A stretch of 64,000 nucleotides of DNA from Actinophytocola sp049647105 (lineage in GTDB: Bacteria; Actinomycetota; Actinomycetes; Mycobacteriales; Pseudonocardiaceae), in assembly GCF_049647105.1 (NCBI RefSeq), contig NZ_JBARWZ010000229.1:25037-89036 (forward strand), given 5' to 3'. The notes beneath the pieces were generated by a model, which saw only the letters and a program-made list of their open reading frames with translations, did no database searches and had not been told where the DNA came from. The first letter of the stretch is position 1, and every line of letters begins with the position of its first letter. Positions 7,768-16,659 of this stretch are shown in pieces. A program made the position numbers and the translations under genes.

Positions 7768-9171
7768 TCAGCGTCGCTCTTTCGAAACAGACATGACCAG
7801 CGACACCCTTTTCTCATCGTGCTTCTGGAACCAGCTGGCCAGTGGTGAGGTCATCGCGGTGGAGACCAGCGCCATGATCACCAGCATTGTGAACATGGTC
7901 GGCGACAGCACGCCGAGGTCAAGTCCGATGTTCAGCACCACCAACTCCGTGAGGCCACGGCAGTTCATCAGCGAGCCGATCTGCATCGACCGGTTCCAGG
8001 TCTCGCCGACGCTACGCGCGGCGAGCGCGGCGCCACCGAGCTTGCCGATCACGGCCACCACGAGAATGGCGCCACACCACAGCCACAGCGTGGCATCGCC
8101 TGCCAGGAGGCCCATGTCGGTGCGTAGTCCGCTGTAGGCGAAGAACAGCGGCAGCATCAACGCGGTGGTGAGGCCACCGGTGTTCTCGTGCAGCCAGGTC
8201 TCGATCGCGTTGCCGCGCGGGAACACCAGTCCGAAGAGGAACGCGCCGAACATCGCGTGCACGCCGATCCACTCGGTGGCCATCGCACACAGCAGCACGC
8301 CGACCAGTGCCAGTGGTGCCATGCGCCGCAACGTCGAGTTGTCGGACCGGTTGACGAGCCTGGTCATCAGCGGGCGGAACACCAGGAACAGCACCGCGGT
8401 GAACACCGCGGTCAGCGCGATGGTCACCAGGACGCCCGCGAGCGACGACGCGGTGACGAGCGCGACCACCAGCGCGAGCAGGCACCACGCGGTGACGTCG
8501 TCGACCACCGCGCACGTCAGCGCGACCACCCCGGCCTCACTGCGGAACATGCCGGTGTCCTTCAGGATCCGGACCAGCACCGGCAGCGCGGTCACACTCA
8601 GCGAAACACCGATGAACAGTGCGAAAGCCAGGTAGCTGATGCCCTGTGGGGCAAACCTGACATAGGCGGCGATGGCGAGCCCGACGCCGAGCACGAACGG
8701 CACCGCGATGCTGACGTGGCTGACCACCACGGCCAGATGTCCCCTGCCGCGCAACAACTTCGTGTTCAGCTCGAGTCCGGTCAGGAACACGAACAGCACG
8801 ACTCCCACCTGTGCCAGCACATTCAGCTGGGGCAGGATCGCGGGAGGGATCAGCGCGGCCGCACCTTCCGGCCACGCCGCACCGAGCACCGACGGGCCGA
8901 GCACGATGCCCGCGCCGATCTCGCCGATCACCGGCGGCTGGCCGACCCGCCGCAGCAGCCATCCTGCCGCCTTGCACGCGGCGACCACCGCCGCGATCGC
9001 CAGCAACAGCTGCGCCAGCGGGTGCCCGGCGACGGCCTCCACCGCCGGCGCGCCGGTGTTCGAGCCGCTGTCCCCGGTGAGCAGCACGATGCTGAGCATG
9101 ACGGGTACCACGACCAGCAGTGCGTAGATACCGACGACGCGCCGTGCCGTGCCGAATTTGCGTTCCGCCAT
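7768..9171 (-). CDS. CPA2-type cation:proton antiporter
   Basis: A 467-aa membrane protein with about 12-13 hydrophobic segments, typical of Kef/NapA-like CPA2 exchangers. Family signatures include GEIGAGIVLGPSVLG early, AQVGVVLFVFLTGLEL, and TCAVVDDVTAW with paired aspartates of the kind that carry ions. GGGAG precedes the ATG. Antiporters of this family accompany several glycopeptide clusters, where they are thought to help export or ion balance. A second member lies at 54.1-55.5 kb. Confidence 0.9.
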   Translation of the reverse strand: MAERKFGTARRVVGIYALLVVVPVMLSIVLLTGDSGSNTGAPAVEAVAGHPLAQLLLAIAAVVAACKAAGWLLRRVGQPPVIGEIGAGIVLGPSVLGAAWPEGAAALIPPAILPQLNVLAQVGVVLFVFLTGLELNTKLLRGRGHLAVVVSHVSIAVPFVLGVGLAIAAYVRFAPQGISYLAFALFIGVSLSVTALPVLVRILKDTGMFRSEAGVVALTCAVVDDVTAWCLLALVVALVTASSLAGVLVTIALTAVFTAVLFLVFRPLMTRLVNRSDNSTLRRMAPLALVGVLLCAMATEWIGVHAMFGAFLFGLVFPRGNAIETWLHENTGGLTTALMLPLFFAYSGLRTDMGLLAGDATLWLWCGAILVVAVIGKLGGAALAARSVGETWNRSMQIGSLMNCRGLTELVVLNIGLDLGVLSPTMFTMLVIMALVSTAMTSPLASWFQKHDEKRVSLVMSVSKERR

Positions 9172-9362
9172 CGAAAATCTCCCGTCAGGCGTGACATTCG
9201 GTTCGTGACGAAGACCTGTCGATTTATCGTCCCGCTATTGTCGCGCGAGATTTACCCAGGCGACCTCTCTGGTATTGCCGTTTGCGGCCACCCTTCTCCG
9301 ACAATGCGATCGTCGCCGCACGGCAAGTGGTGAGGCGTGCCCGTCCCGGTCGCGCCTCCCGC

Positions 9363-9607
9363 CGCGCGGTCACCCTGACGCTGACGTCTCGCTGGCGGCC
9401 GGGCACATCGACGACTTCCTGAAGGGCCACCGCCGACACCCTCGACTCCGTACGCCTGATCAGTGACGGGTACCGCTGTCCACTCCGGACACCTACACGA
9501 TCTTCCTGGAGATCATCGAGCGGGCGGGCGCGAGCACGTTCGGCGGCTCGAACACCAAGAACCTCTACCAGGCAGTCGAGACACAGCGCGACAAGTGCGG
9601 GAACTGA
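9363..9607 (+). pseudogene. Decayed hydroxymandelate synthase fragment
   Basis: Pieces of a hydroxymandelate synthase 3' half remain. They comprise RAVTLT, then DVSLAAGHIDDFLKGH after a 12-nt loss, LSTPDTY, then TIFLEIIERAGASTFG and a tail ending LYQAVETQRDKCGN before TGA. The DNA matches the intact gene at 49.4-50.4 kb closely, but most of the segment between DFLKGH and TIFLEII is scrambled or missing, and there is no 5' half. It is a relic of a second copy and shows past duplication or rearrangement in the cluster. Between 9172 and 9362 I see no gene. Confidence 0.85.
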
Positions 9608-9689
9608 CGAGCGTGCCCAGCGTCGGCACGCGGCAGAGCAAGCCGCCAACACGGCAGACGCCGAGGGGCCGCCGGTGCGCTGACCGCGG

Positions 9690-10895
9690 TCAGGGTGTGG
9701 CGACCATGCGGACGTGGTGCTTGTCGATGACCACGCCGGTGGGCAGAGTCTCGTCGGCCGTTGCGGCGGGGTAGGCGGTGATGACGGGCTGGGCGGTGCG
9801 GTCGCGGTCGAAGCGGCGGATCTGCTCGACCAGCCGCTCGGCGAGTTGGGCGGCGGCGGGGCCGTGGCCGGTGGCGCCGAGTTCGTAACGGCGTTCGCCG
9901 TCGTGGTCGATGGGGCGAGGCTTGGCGAGGTAGGCCAGGGAGTCGCCCTCGACGATCGCGGGCGTGCGGTAGGCGAAGGCGGGGCGGCAGAGCCCGGCTT
10001 CGACGGCCTCGTCCTCGGCGTCGAGGCGGCAGGTGCCGGGTTCGGTGGCGGTCAGCCACAGCCAGATGTGGTCGAAGGGCTCGCCTGCGACCACGGAGGT
10101 GCCAGACCACACGGTGGTCTCGGGTCCGGTGAACACCTCGTGCAGGGCGGCCGGGTCGATGTTCTGGTCGGTGTCCCAGTACAGGGCGACGTTCTCGACG
10201 ATGGTGTCGGTCTGCTCGCCGGTGGGCACGATGCCGATCATGGGGATGAACCCGCAGAGCTGGCTGTTGGTGGCGCGCAGGTGGGTGTCGTGGCGGGTGA
10301 AGGCGACGCTGCGGGCCTGACCGCGCCAGTGCAGCGGGACCACGAGGGTGCCGCCGGGGGCGAGCTGGTCGAACCAGGCCGGGGGCAGGTCCCACGGCCC
10401 GACGGTGACGATGATCTTGTTGTAGGGGGCGTGGTCGGGTGCGCCGAGGGCGCCGTCGCCGGTGACGATCCGTACCCGGTCGTAGCCGGTGTCGGTCAGG
10501 GTGTGGCGGGCGTGGTCGGTGACGTCGGGGTGGATGTCGACGGTGGTGACGTTGCCGGTCGGTCCGACGAGTTCGGCGAGGAGGGCGGCGTTGTATCCGG
10601 TTCCGGCGCCGATTTCCAGCACGTGATCACCGGGCTGCGGGTCGAGCTGGCCGAGCATCATCGCCACCACCGTGGGCACGGAGATGCAGCTGGCGGGCCG
10701 GTCCTTGCCGGGCTTGATGGTGATCGCCTTGTTGGCGTACGCCTCCTCGATCGAGGCGGCGGGCACGAACCGGTGCCGGGGGACGGCGCGGAACGCTTGC
10801 TCGATGCGCTCGGAGGGCAGGTGACCGGCGGTGCGGATGTGGTTGATCATCTGCTCGCGCAGGTCCTCGGGGCGGGTGCTGGTGGCGTTGGTCAT
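9690..10895 (-). CDS. Protein-L-isoaspartate O-methyltransferase-like (FxLD-type)
   Basis: A 401-aa SAM-dependent methyltransferase of the PCMT fold: HVLEIGAGTGYNAALLAE is the SAM loop, followed by VTTVDIHPDV and APYNKIIVTVGPWDLPPAWF. Sequence and length resemble the methyltransferase, FxLD system group, in which such enzymes act on ribosomal peptides. AAAGGAA sits 6 nt before the ATG. The open frame continues upstream without a stop for 33 codons to another ATG at 10994, itself preceded by GGAGGTGA, so a longer form is possible. No lanthionine synthetase or obvious precursor is nearby, so the substrate is unknown. Confidence 0.8.
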   Translation of the reverse strand: MTNATSTRPEDLREQMINHIRTAGHLPSERIEQAFRAVPRHRFVPAASIEEAYANKAITIKPGKDRPASCISVPTVVAMMLGQLDPQPGDHVLEIGAGTGYNAALLAELVGPTGNVTTVDIHPDVTDHARHTLTDTGYDRVRIVTGDGALGAPDHAPYNKIIVTVGPWDLPPAWFDQLAPGGTLVVPLHWRGQARSVAFTRHDTHLRATNSQLCGFIPMIGIVPTGEQTDTIVENVALYWDTDQNIDPAALHEVFTGPETTVWSGTSVVAGEPFDHIWLWLTATEPGTCRLDAEDEAVEAGLCRPAFAYRTPAIVEGDSLAYLAKPRPIDHDGERRYELGATGHGPAAAQLAERLVEQIRRFDRDRTAQPVITAYPAATADETLPTGVVIDKHHVRMVATP

Positions 10896-10994
10896 CCGGT
10901 TCCTTTCCGTGTGCGGGGTGGTGAGCAGGCAGAGATCCCAGCCGGTGCCCGCGGGTAGATCGGTGAGCGCGATTCCGGCGTCGCCCTCCAGCAT
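10896..10994 (-). CDS. In-frame 33-codon upstream segment of the methyltransferase
   Basis: An ATG at 10994, 5 nt after a GGAGGTGA site, opens a 33-codon segment (LEGDAGIALTDLPAGTGWDL, then CLLTTPHTERNR) that runs without a stop into the methyltransferase start at 10895. Either the enzyme has this N-terminal extension, or two starts are used. It is a possible leader or tethered substrate; that is speculation. I see no second strand signal here apart from the promoter of the divergent multicopper oxidase. Confidence 0.35.
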
Positions 10995-11187
10995 CCCGCT
11001 CACCTCCGACAGTTCTCGAGCGACCTGGGTGCGGCGGGTGCTGCGGGCGCCTCGTTGGTTTGCGTGGCTCGTCCGATTCTCGCGTTTCCCGCACGTTCGG
11101 AGATGTTCGAGGCTCTCCTCCCAGCGGACGATCGCTCTATGTGATGAAGGAGCGCCCAAACGGGTGGTCCATGACGGAGGAGGACCA

Positions 11188-12654
11188 ATGTTGAACCGAA
11201 GGCGATTACTCACCGTGGGGGGAATGACTGCGGGGGGTGTAGTGGGTGGCGTCTTGCTGCTGCCACCGGGGCCCAAAGCGGCGACGAGTCCCGGCGCCGC
11301 GGGCCATACCGAACATGCCCCGGACATCGAGCGGGTGGCAGGCACTCGGACGATCAGTCCGGGCACCCGGTTCTCCCGGCGGATGCCGGTACCGCGTGAG
11401 CTGACCCCTCGGCGCCGCGACGGCGTCGACGTCTACCAGGTCCCCATCAAGCCCGGCGAGGCCGAGATCATGGCCGGGCACCCCACCCCCGTGCGCACCT
11501 ACGGCGGCCAGTTCATCGGGCCCACGATCCGTGCCAGGACCGGCACCCCGGTGCGGATCACGTTCGGCAACCAGCTCGACGTGCCTGCCAACGTGCATCT
11601 GCACGGCGCGCACGTGCCGCAGGGCAGCGACGGCCATCCGATGGACACCATCGCGCCAGGTCAGAGTCGCGCCTACGACTACCCGAACAACCAGCAGGGC
11701 GCGACCCTCTGGTACCACGACCACTCCCACCACCTCGAGGCCGAGAACATCTACAAGGGCCTGCACGGCTTCTACATCATCGAGGACCCGGCGGAGATCA
11801 GCCTCGGGCTGCCCACCGGTGAGTTCGACGTGCCGATCATGCTCCGCGACGTGCAGCTCGACGCGAACGGCGATCTCGTCTTTCCACCCTCCGTCCTGGG
11901 CGGCACGATCCTGGCCAACGGTGTGGAGACCCCCAACTTCCCGGTGGCCGCGCGCAAGTACCGGTTCCGGTTGCTCAACGCGGGCAACGACCTGATCCTC
12001 CGCCTGACGCTCGGCGGCCTTCAGATGACGCAGATCGCCTCCGACGGTGGCCTGCTGCCAACACCGGTGCGACGGTCCGAGATCGTGCTCGGCTCCGCGG
12101 AGCGGGTGGACATCGTGGTCGACTTCTCCCGGCAGCCGATCGGCTCGCAGTTCGTGCTCAACAGCGCGAACGGGCCGGTGCTGCGGTTCGACGTGACGCG
12201 CACGGCCGTCGACCGCAGCCGGGTGCCCGCCCGGCTCCGGGCCCTGCCCGCGCTCGCCACCGCGACCGTCGAGCGCGACGTCTCGATGCGGTTCGACCTG
12301 TCGGGGCCGGAACCGGTCGGGCTCGTCAACGAGCAGGCCTACGACCCGAACCGGGTGGACTTCGTGATCAAGCGCGGCACCACGGAGATCTGGCGGATCC
12401 GCAACGACGACACCGAGTTCGGCATCCCCCACACGTTCCACCTGCACCTCGAGCAGTTCCGGGTGCTCGACCGCGACGGCGCCCCGCCCGGGCCGGACGA
12501 CGCGGGGCGCAAGGACACGGTGTTCGTCGCGCCGGGGGAGACGGTCCGGATCCAGGTCACCTTCACCGAGCAGCTCGGCAGGTACGCCTACCACTGCCAC
12601 TACGTCTACCACTCGGCGATCGGCATGATGGCCCAGATGGAGATCGTCCCGTAG
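11188..12654 (+). CDS. Tat-exported multicopper oxidase
   Basis: A 488-aa laccase-like enzyme (CotA/bilirubin oxidase/phenoxazinone synthase type) that couples one-electron oxidation of phenols or aminophenols to O2 reduction. The N-terminus NRRRLLTVGG followed by a hydrophobic run is a Tat signal. All four copper motifs are present in order: NVHLHGAHV, WYHDHSHH, HTFHLHLEQF and HCHYVYHSAIGMM, with Met as the likely axial residue. The ATG at 11188 follows GGAGGAGG. Codon 7 is a rare TTA. In the cluster it could carry out oxidative coupling of a phenolic product outside the cytoplasm. Confidence 0.92.
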   Translation: MLNRRRLLTVGGMTAGGVVGGVLLLPPGPKAATSPGAAGHTEHAPDIERVAGTRTISPGTRFSRRMPVPRELTPRRRDGVDVYQVPIKPGEAEIMAGHPTPVRTYGGQFIGPTIRARTGTPVRITFGNQLDVPANVHLHGAHVPQGSDGHPMDTIAPGQSRAYDYPNNQQGATLWYHDHSHHLEAENIYKGLHGFYIIEDPAEISLGLPTGEFDVPIMLRDVQLDANGDLVFPPSVLGGTILANGVETPNFPVAARKYRFRLLNAGNDLILRLTLGGLQMTQIASDGGLLPTPVRRSEIVLGSAERVDIVVDFSRQPIGSQFVLNSANGPVLRFDVTRTAVDRSRVPARLRALPALATATVERDVSMRFDLSGPEPVGLVNEQAYDPNRVDFVIKRGTTEIWRIRNDDTEFGIPHTFHLHLEQFRVLDRDGAPPGPDDAGRKDTVFVAPGETVRIQVTFTEQLGRYAYHCHYVYHSAIGMMAQMEIVP

Positions 12655-12664
12655 CTGTCGTTGA

Positions 12665-12706
12665 ACAAGGGACGGTCGGGCAATCCGTTGCCTGACCGTC
12701 CCTTGT
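12665..12706. terminator. Bidirectional terminator hairpin
   Basis: Arms ACAAGGGACGGTC and its exact complement enclose a 16-nt loop that itself pairs partly (GGCAA/TTGCC). It lies between the convergent oxidase and molybdopterin genes. Confidence 0.8.
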
Positions 12707-12712
12707 CTCGTG

Positions 12713-14887
12713 TCATGCCTGGTGCGGGCTGACGGTGACCGGGACGCCGTTGAACACCGCGTTGCCGGACGGGACGTCCACGACGAGTTCGTTGGTCAGC
12801 GCGTTCGCGTTGACACCCGCGTGCTCGGCCGCGACCCGCTGCTTGCCGCCCGCGTGCCCCCACCCGTGCGGGAGGCTCACGACGCCGGGCATGACCACGT
12901 CGGTCGGTTCGACATCGACGACCAGCTCGGACACGGCCGAGCGCACGATCGCACGCGCACCCAGCCCCAGCCTGGCGACGTCGGCCGGGTTGACGTGCAG
13001 CGTGCACGTGTTGCTGCCGCCAACGAGGGATTTCACGTTGTGCAGCCAGCTGTTGTTGGACCGCAGCTGGCGCCGCCCGATCAGCAGCACGTCCGGGACG
13101 GGCTCGGCCGCCTTGGCGCGCAACCGGTCCAGGTCGGACACGATCGGCTCCGGGGTCAGCTCCACCCTGCCCGACCGCGTGACCAGCAGCTCCTTCAGCC
13201 GCGGCTCCAGCGGGCCGAGGTCGATGCCGTGCGGGCTCTCCTTCAGCTTCGCGAGGGACAGGCCGTACTGACCGAACTTGAGCAACGTGTCCAGGATCTG
13301 CTCCCGGGAGTTGTCGCCCTCGATCGTGGCCCGCAGCACCTCGACGTCCATGCCCTCGACCGGCGAGCCGGGCATCTGCGTGGCGCCGGTCAGCAGCTGG
13401 TTGATGAACATCTCGTCGACACCGGCCGGGTCGGCACCCGCGCCGGCACCCGCCGCGATCAGCACCAGCCGGCCAAGGATCTCCTCCTCAGAGCGCTGGT
13501 CATCGTCGAGCGGCAGGACCGCGGGGGAGTAGCGGGTGTAGTTCCGCACCATCACGAGCTGCATCAGGAAGTCGTAGTGCGCGGCCTGCAGCATGCGCGG
13601 CGGCGGCAGGATCACCGTGGCGTGCCTGGTGGTCTCGTTGAGGTAGGGGTCGACGCAGACCATGAAGTCCAGCCGGTCGAACGCATCCCCGAGCCGTGGC
13701 CCGTTGGGCGCCGCGATCACCTGGTTGGCCCCGATGTTGATCAGCGCCCTGACCTGGCCGTCGCCGGGGGTCTCGATCTCGTCCGCCAGCGTGGCCGTCG
13801 GCAGCTCGCCGAGCACCTCGGGGAAACCCCTGACACGGCTGCGCCAGCGGCCCCACTCGAACGGCTGCCCGGTGCGGAACACCTCGAGCGCGGCGGTCTT
13901 CGCGAACATGGTCCCGCCGGGGTTGTCCAGGTTGCCGGTCAGGATGTTGATCACGTCGACGAGCCACTGGGTCAGCGTGCCGAACTCCACGACGGATCCG
14001 CCCATGCGCGAGTACACGGCGGCCGTCGGCGCCGCGGCCAGCTCGCGGGCGATCCGCGCGATGTCGGCGGCGGGCACGCCGCAGATCCGCTCCGCCGCCT
14101 CGGGAGTGAAGTCCTTCGTCAGCGCGCGGAGCTCGTCGAGGCCGTCGACGTCGAGGGTGACCGTGGCGAGGTCCTCTTCGAGCAGTGTGTGGACGATGCC
14201 CAGCAGCAGCAACGGATCCGTGCCCGGCCGGACGAAGAAGTGCTCGTCGGCGGTCTCCGCGGTGCGGGTGCGGCGCGGGTCGACCACGACCAGCTTGCCG
14301 CCACGCTTGCGCAGCGCCCGCAGGCGCCCTGGCATGTCGGGGGCGCAGAACAGGGAACCGTGTGACTCCATCGGGTTCGCGCCGATGACCAGGAAGTAGT
14401 CGGTCCGGTCGATGTCCGGAACGGCGATCGCGAACGGGTCGCCGTAGAGGTGCCCGCACGCGACGTGCTTCGGCATGTGGTCGATGGTGCCGGACGAGTA
14501 GACGTTCTTGGACGCCAGCGACTGGATCAACGGCACGCGGTACAGGAACCCGGCCATCGTGTGGTAGGTCGGGTTGCCGAAGTAGACGGCGACGGCGTCG
14601 CGGCCGTACTTCTCGATGACGCCGGTGATGCCGCGCTCGACAGCCTGGAACGCCTCGTCCCAGGAGACCTCCCGCCACTGTTCGCCTTCGCGGATCATGG
14701 GGTGGCGCAGGCGGTCCGGGTCCTCGTCGAGGCGGCCGATACTCGCGCCCTTGGGGCAGATGTAGCCGCCGGTGAACGGGTCCTCGGTGTCACCGCGCAC
14801 CTTCGTGACACGGCCGGCGGGGTCGAGGTCGATCTTCAGGCCGCATACGGAGTCACAGATGGGACATGTTCGGTGCGCGGTGGTCAT
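12713..14887 (-). CDS. Molybdopterin-dependent oxidoreductase
   Basis: A 724-aa enzyme of the formate dehydrogenase/nitrate reductase superfamily. The N-terminal CPICDSVC with Cys44 (C8, C11, C15, C44) should hold a 4Fe-4S cluster. The rest follows the molybdopterin oxidoreductase pattern (VIGANPMESHGSLF, LVVVDPRRTRTAETAD) and ends in the guanine-dinucleotide binding fold (TCTLHVNPADVARLGL). At the usual Mo-ligand position I read GTIDHMPKHVACG, with no Cys or Sec at the normal site. The ATG at 14887 has GGAGAG upstream. It lies 88 nt downstream of an FAD monooxygenase on the same strand. Substrate unknown; I see no partner subunit. Confidence 0.88.
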   Translation of the reverse strand: MTTAHRTCPICDSVCGLKIDLDPAGRVTKVRGDTEDPFTGGYICPKGASIGRLDEDPDRLRHPMIREGEQWREVSWDEAFQAVERGITGVIEKYGRDAVAVYFGNPTYHTMAGFLYRVPLIQSLASKNVYSSGTIDHMPKHVACGHLYGDPFAIAVPDIDRTDYFLVIGANPMESHGSLFCAPDMPGRLRALRKRGGKLVVVDPRRTRTAETADEHFFVRPGTDPLLLLGIVHTLLEEDLATVTLDVDGLDELRALTKDFTPEAAERICGVPAADIARIARELAAAPTAAVYSRMGGSVVEFGTLTQWLVDVINILTGNLDNPGGTMFAKTAALEVFRTGQPFEWGRWRSRVRGFPEVLGELPTATLADEIETPGDGQVRALINIGANQVIAAPNGPRLGDAFDRLDFMVCVDPYLNETTRHATVILPPPRMLQAAHYDFLMQLVMVRNYTRYSPAVLPLDDDQRSEEEILGRLVLIAAGAGAGADPAGVDEMFINQLLTGATQMPGSPVEGMDVEVLRATIEGDNSREQILDTLLKFGQYGLSLAKLKESPHGIDLGPLEPRLKELLVTRSGRVELTPEPIVSDLDRLRAKAAEPVPDVLLIGRRQLRSNNSWLHNVKSLVGGSNTCTLHVNPADVARLGLGARAIVRSAVSELVVDVEPTDVVMPGVVSLPHGWGHAGGKQRVAAEHAGVNANALTNELVVDVPSGNAVFNGVPVTVSPHQA

Positions 14888-14975
14888 CGGCTCTCCAGTG
14901 GTGGGATCGCCCGTACGGGCACGGCCACGGGCATCCCGGCGGGACACCCGTGGCCGATGTGGACGGTTGGTGCGG

Positions 14976-16406
14976 TCATGCCGCCTTCGGCAGCTCGGCG
15001 GGCTCGCCGATCGCGGGCTCGACACCCGCGGCCACCTCGAACACGAACGGCTGCCTGCTTTCCTTTGACGGACCGAACAACGACTTCCACAGCACCTTCA
15101 GCGCGAAGCCCGGCTTCATCAGCGCCTCCGGCTTCTGGACGAGGCCCGCGGTCTTGAAGTACGCGGCGGTGATGTTGCCGTCGTGGGTCGCGGCGATCTG
15201 CACCCGCCGCAGGAACCAGTTGCCCATGCGAACCTGGAACGTGCGGTCGCCCTGCACGCCCGGCAGGCTCAGGTCGATCATGTTGGTCATCTCCCACGCC
15301 TGGTCGATGGCGTCCGTCGCCAGGTCGCGGAAGTAGTCCTGCGGCACGGGTGCGGCACCGCTGTGCAAGTGCTGGCGGATGACCAGCGCGCACAGCGCGG
15401 CGACGCTCATGCCCTGTGCGTACACGGGGTTGAACGTGGTGACCGCGTCACCGGTGACCAGCAGGCCCTCGGGGAAGCGGCGCAGCTTGTGGTAGTGGCG
15501 GCGCAGAGTCGTCGGGAACTTGAACGGCATCGCCTTGTCCACCGGGTCCGCGTACCGCAGCGTCTCGTAGACATCCTTGGCAGGCAACGACTTCAGCCAC
15601 GCCATGAGGCCATCGTAGTCGGTGGGCGGGTGGTCGCCGAGGATGCCGTAGGTGGTCAGCTCCACCTTGCCGTCCTCGACCAGGAAGAAGACGTTGCCCC
15701 GGGGTGCGCCCGCGTGCGCGATCTGGTTGATCGCCACGTCGTTGACGAACCCGTTGGCGCCCTTACGCAGCCGGAAGTGCTGCGTGACGTAGCCGAGGTC
15801 GATCTTCTTGCGCTCCTCGAACGGCTTCTCGTAGCCGAGCTGTTCGAGCCAGACCGGGGTCCGCGAGCCGCGGCCGGTGGCGTCGACCACCAGGTCGGCC
15901 TCGATGACCTTGTCGGTGTCCGTGCCGCGTTCCTGCACCCGTGCCCCGGTGACCCGGGACTTGTCGGCCGTCGTCGTGAGCCCGAGGATGTCGTGCTCCT
16001 CGATGAACGACACGTTCGGGATCTGCTGCACCCGCTCGCGGATGAAGTACTCGAACAGCGGCCGGACCACGCCGAGGGTGGTCAGGCCAGCGTGCTGCTG
16101 CTTGAGGCGGTTGCCCCTTGCGTACCAGCGGCAGCTGCCGGACAGGTCGCCGGACGGGACGCCGTAGTCGATCATCTCCTGCGTGAGTCCTGGGAAGAGC
16201 TCCTCCATCACCTGCACGCCACGTGCGAGCAGCCCGTTGGCCTGGTGGCTCTGCGGGCAGAACCGTCGCACGCCCTTGACCCCGACGAGCTTGTCACGGT
16301 CCACGATGTGGACCTCGTCGTAGGCGTCCGCGAGCACCCTGGCCGCAAACAGGCCGGCAATGCTGCCTCCCAGCACCACCGCGCGGGTCCCGGCATCCTG
16401 GCCCAT
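14976..16406 (-). CDS. FAD-dependent monooxygenase
   Basis: A 476-aa flavoprotein. The Rossmann motif GGSIAG near residue 13, the DATGRGSRTP segment and the second FAD motif GLLVTGDAVTTFNPVYAQGM place it in the p-hydroxybenzoate hydroxylase/halogenase-like superfamily. The ATG at 16406 follows a perfect AAGGAGGTGA; the longer open frame above it is non-coding. It is probably co-transcribed with the molybdopterin enzyme. It lacks the WxWxIP halogenase motif, so a hydroxylase, epoxidase or reductase is more likely. Substrate unknown. Confidence 0.85.
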   Translation of the reverse strand: MGQDAGTRAVVLGGSIAGLFAARVLADAYDEVHIVDRDKLVGVKGVRRFCPQSHQANGLLARGVQVMEELFPGLTQEMIDYGVPSGDLSGSCRWYARGNRLKQQHAGLTTLGVVRPLFEYFIRERVQQIPNVSFIEEHDILGLTTTADKSRVTGARVQERGTDTDKVIEADLVVDATGRGSRTPVWLEQLGYEKPFEERKKIDLGYVTQHFRLRKGANGFVNDVAINQIAHAGAPRGNVFFLVEDGKVELTTYGILGDHPPTDYDGLMAWLKSLPAKDVYETLRYADPVDKAMPFKFPTTLRRHYHKLRRFPEGLLVTGDAVTTFNPVYAQGMSVAALCALVIRQHLHSGAAPVPQDYFRDLATDAIDQAWEMTNMIDLSLPGVQGDRTFQVRMGNWFLRRVQIAATHDGNITAAYFKTAGLVQKPEALMKPGFALKVLWKSLFGPSKESRQPFVFEVAAGVEPAIGEPAELPKAA

Positions 16407-16659
16407 CGCGGTCACCTCCTTGATTCCGTGGTTGACATTCCTCACGCGGGATCCAGTTCCTTTGCCGCGGTGTCGATCAAGTCGTCGCGCAGTGGAAAAC
16501 CGATGTGAATTCGCTTGTACTGCAAGCCTCACACCGGCGGGCCTACGCGGCATCTCCGGCGTTGCGAAGTTCGGAAATCGTGCGGACAACGGGTTTGCGT
16601 GGCCTCAGTGCGGCTCGAAGGGGGTGATCCCAGTGCCGCGTCCTTCGGGGCGGTCAGGC

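Noticed and set aside
9690..10994. Lanthipeptide cluster of the FxLD type
   Set aside because: No dehydratase, cyclase or Cys-rich FxLD precursor is present; only the methyltransferase resembles that system.
14976..16406. Second flavin halogenase
   Set aside because: FAD motifs are present but the WxWxIP motif is missing.
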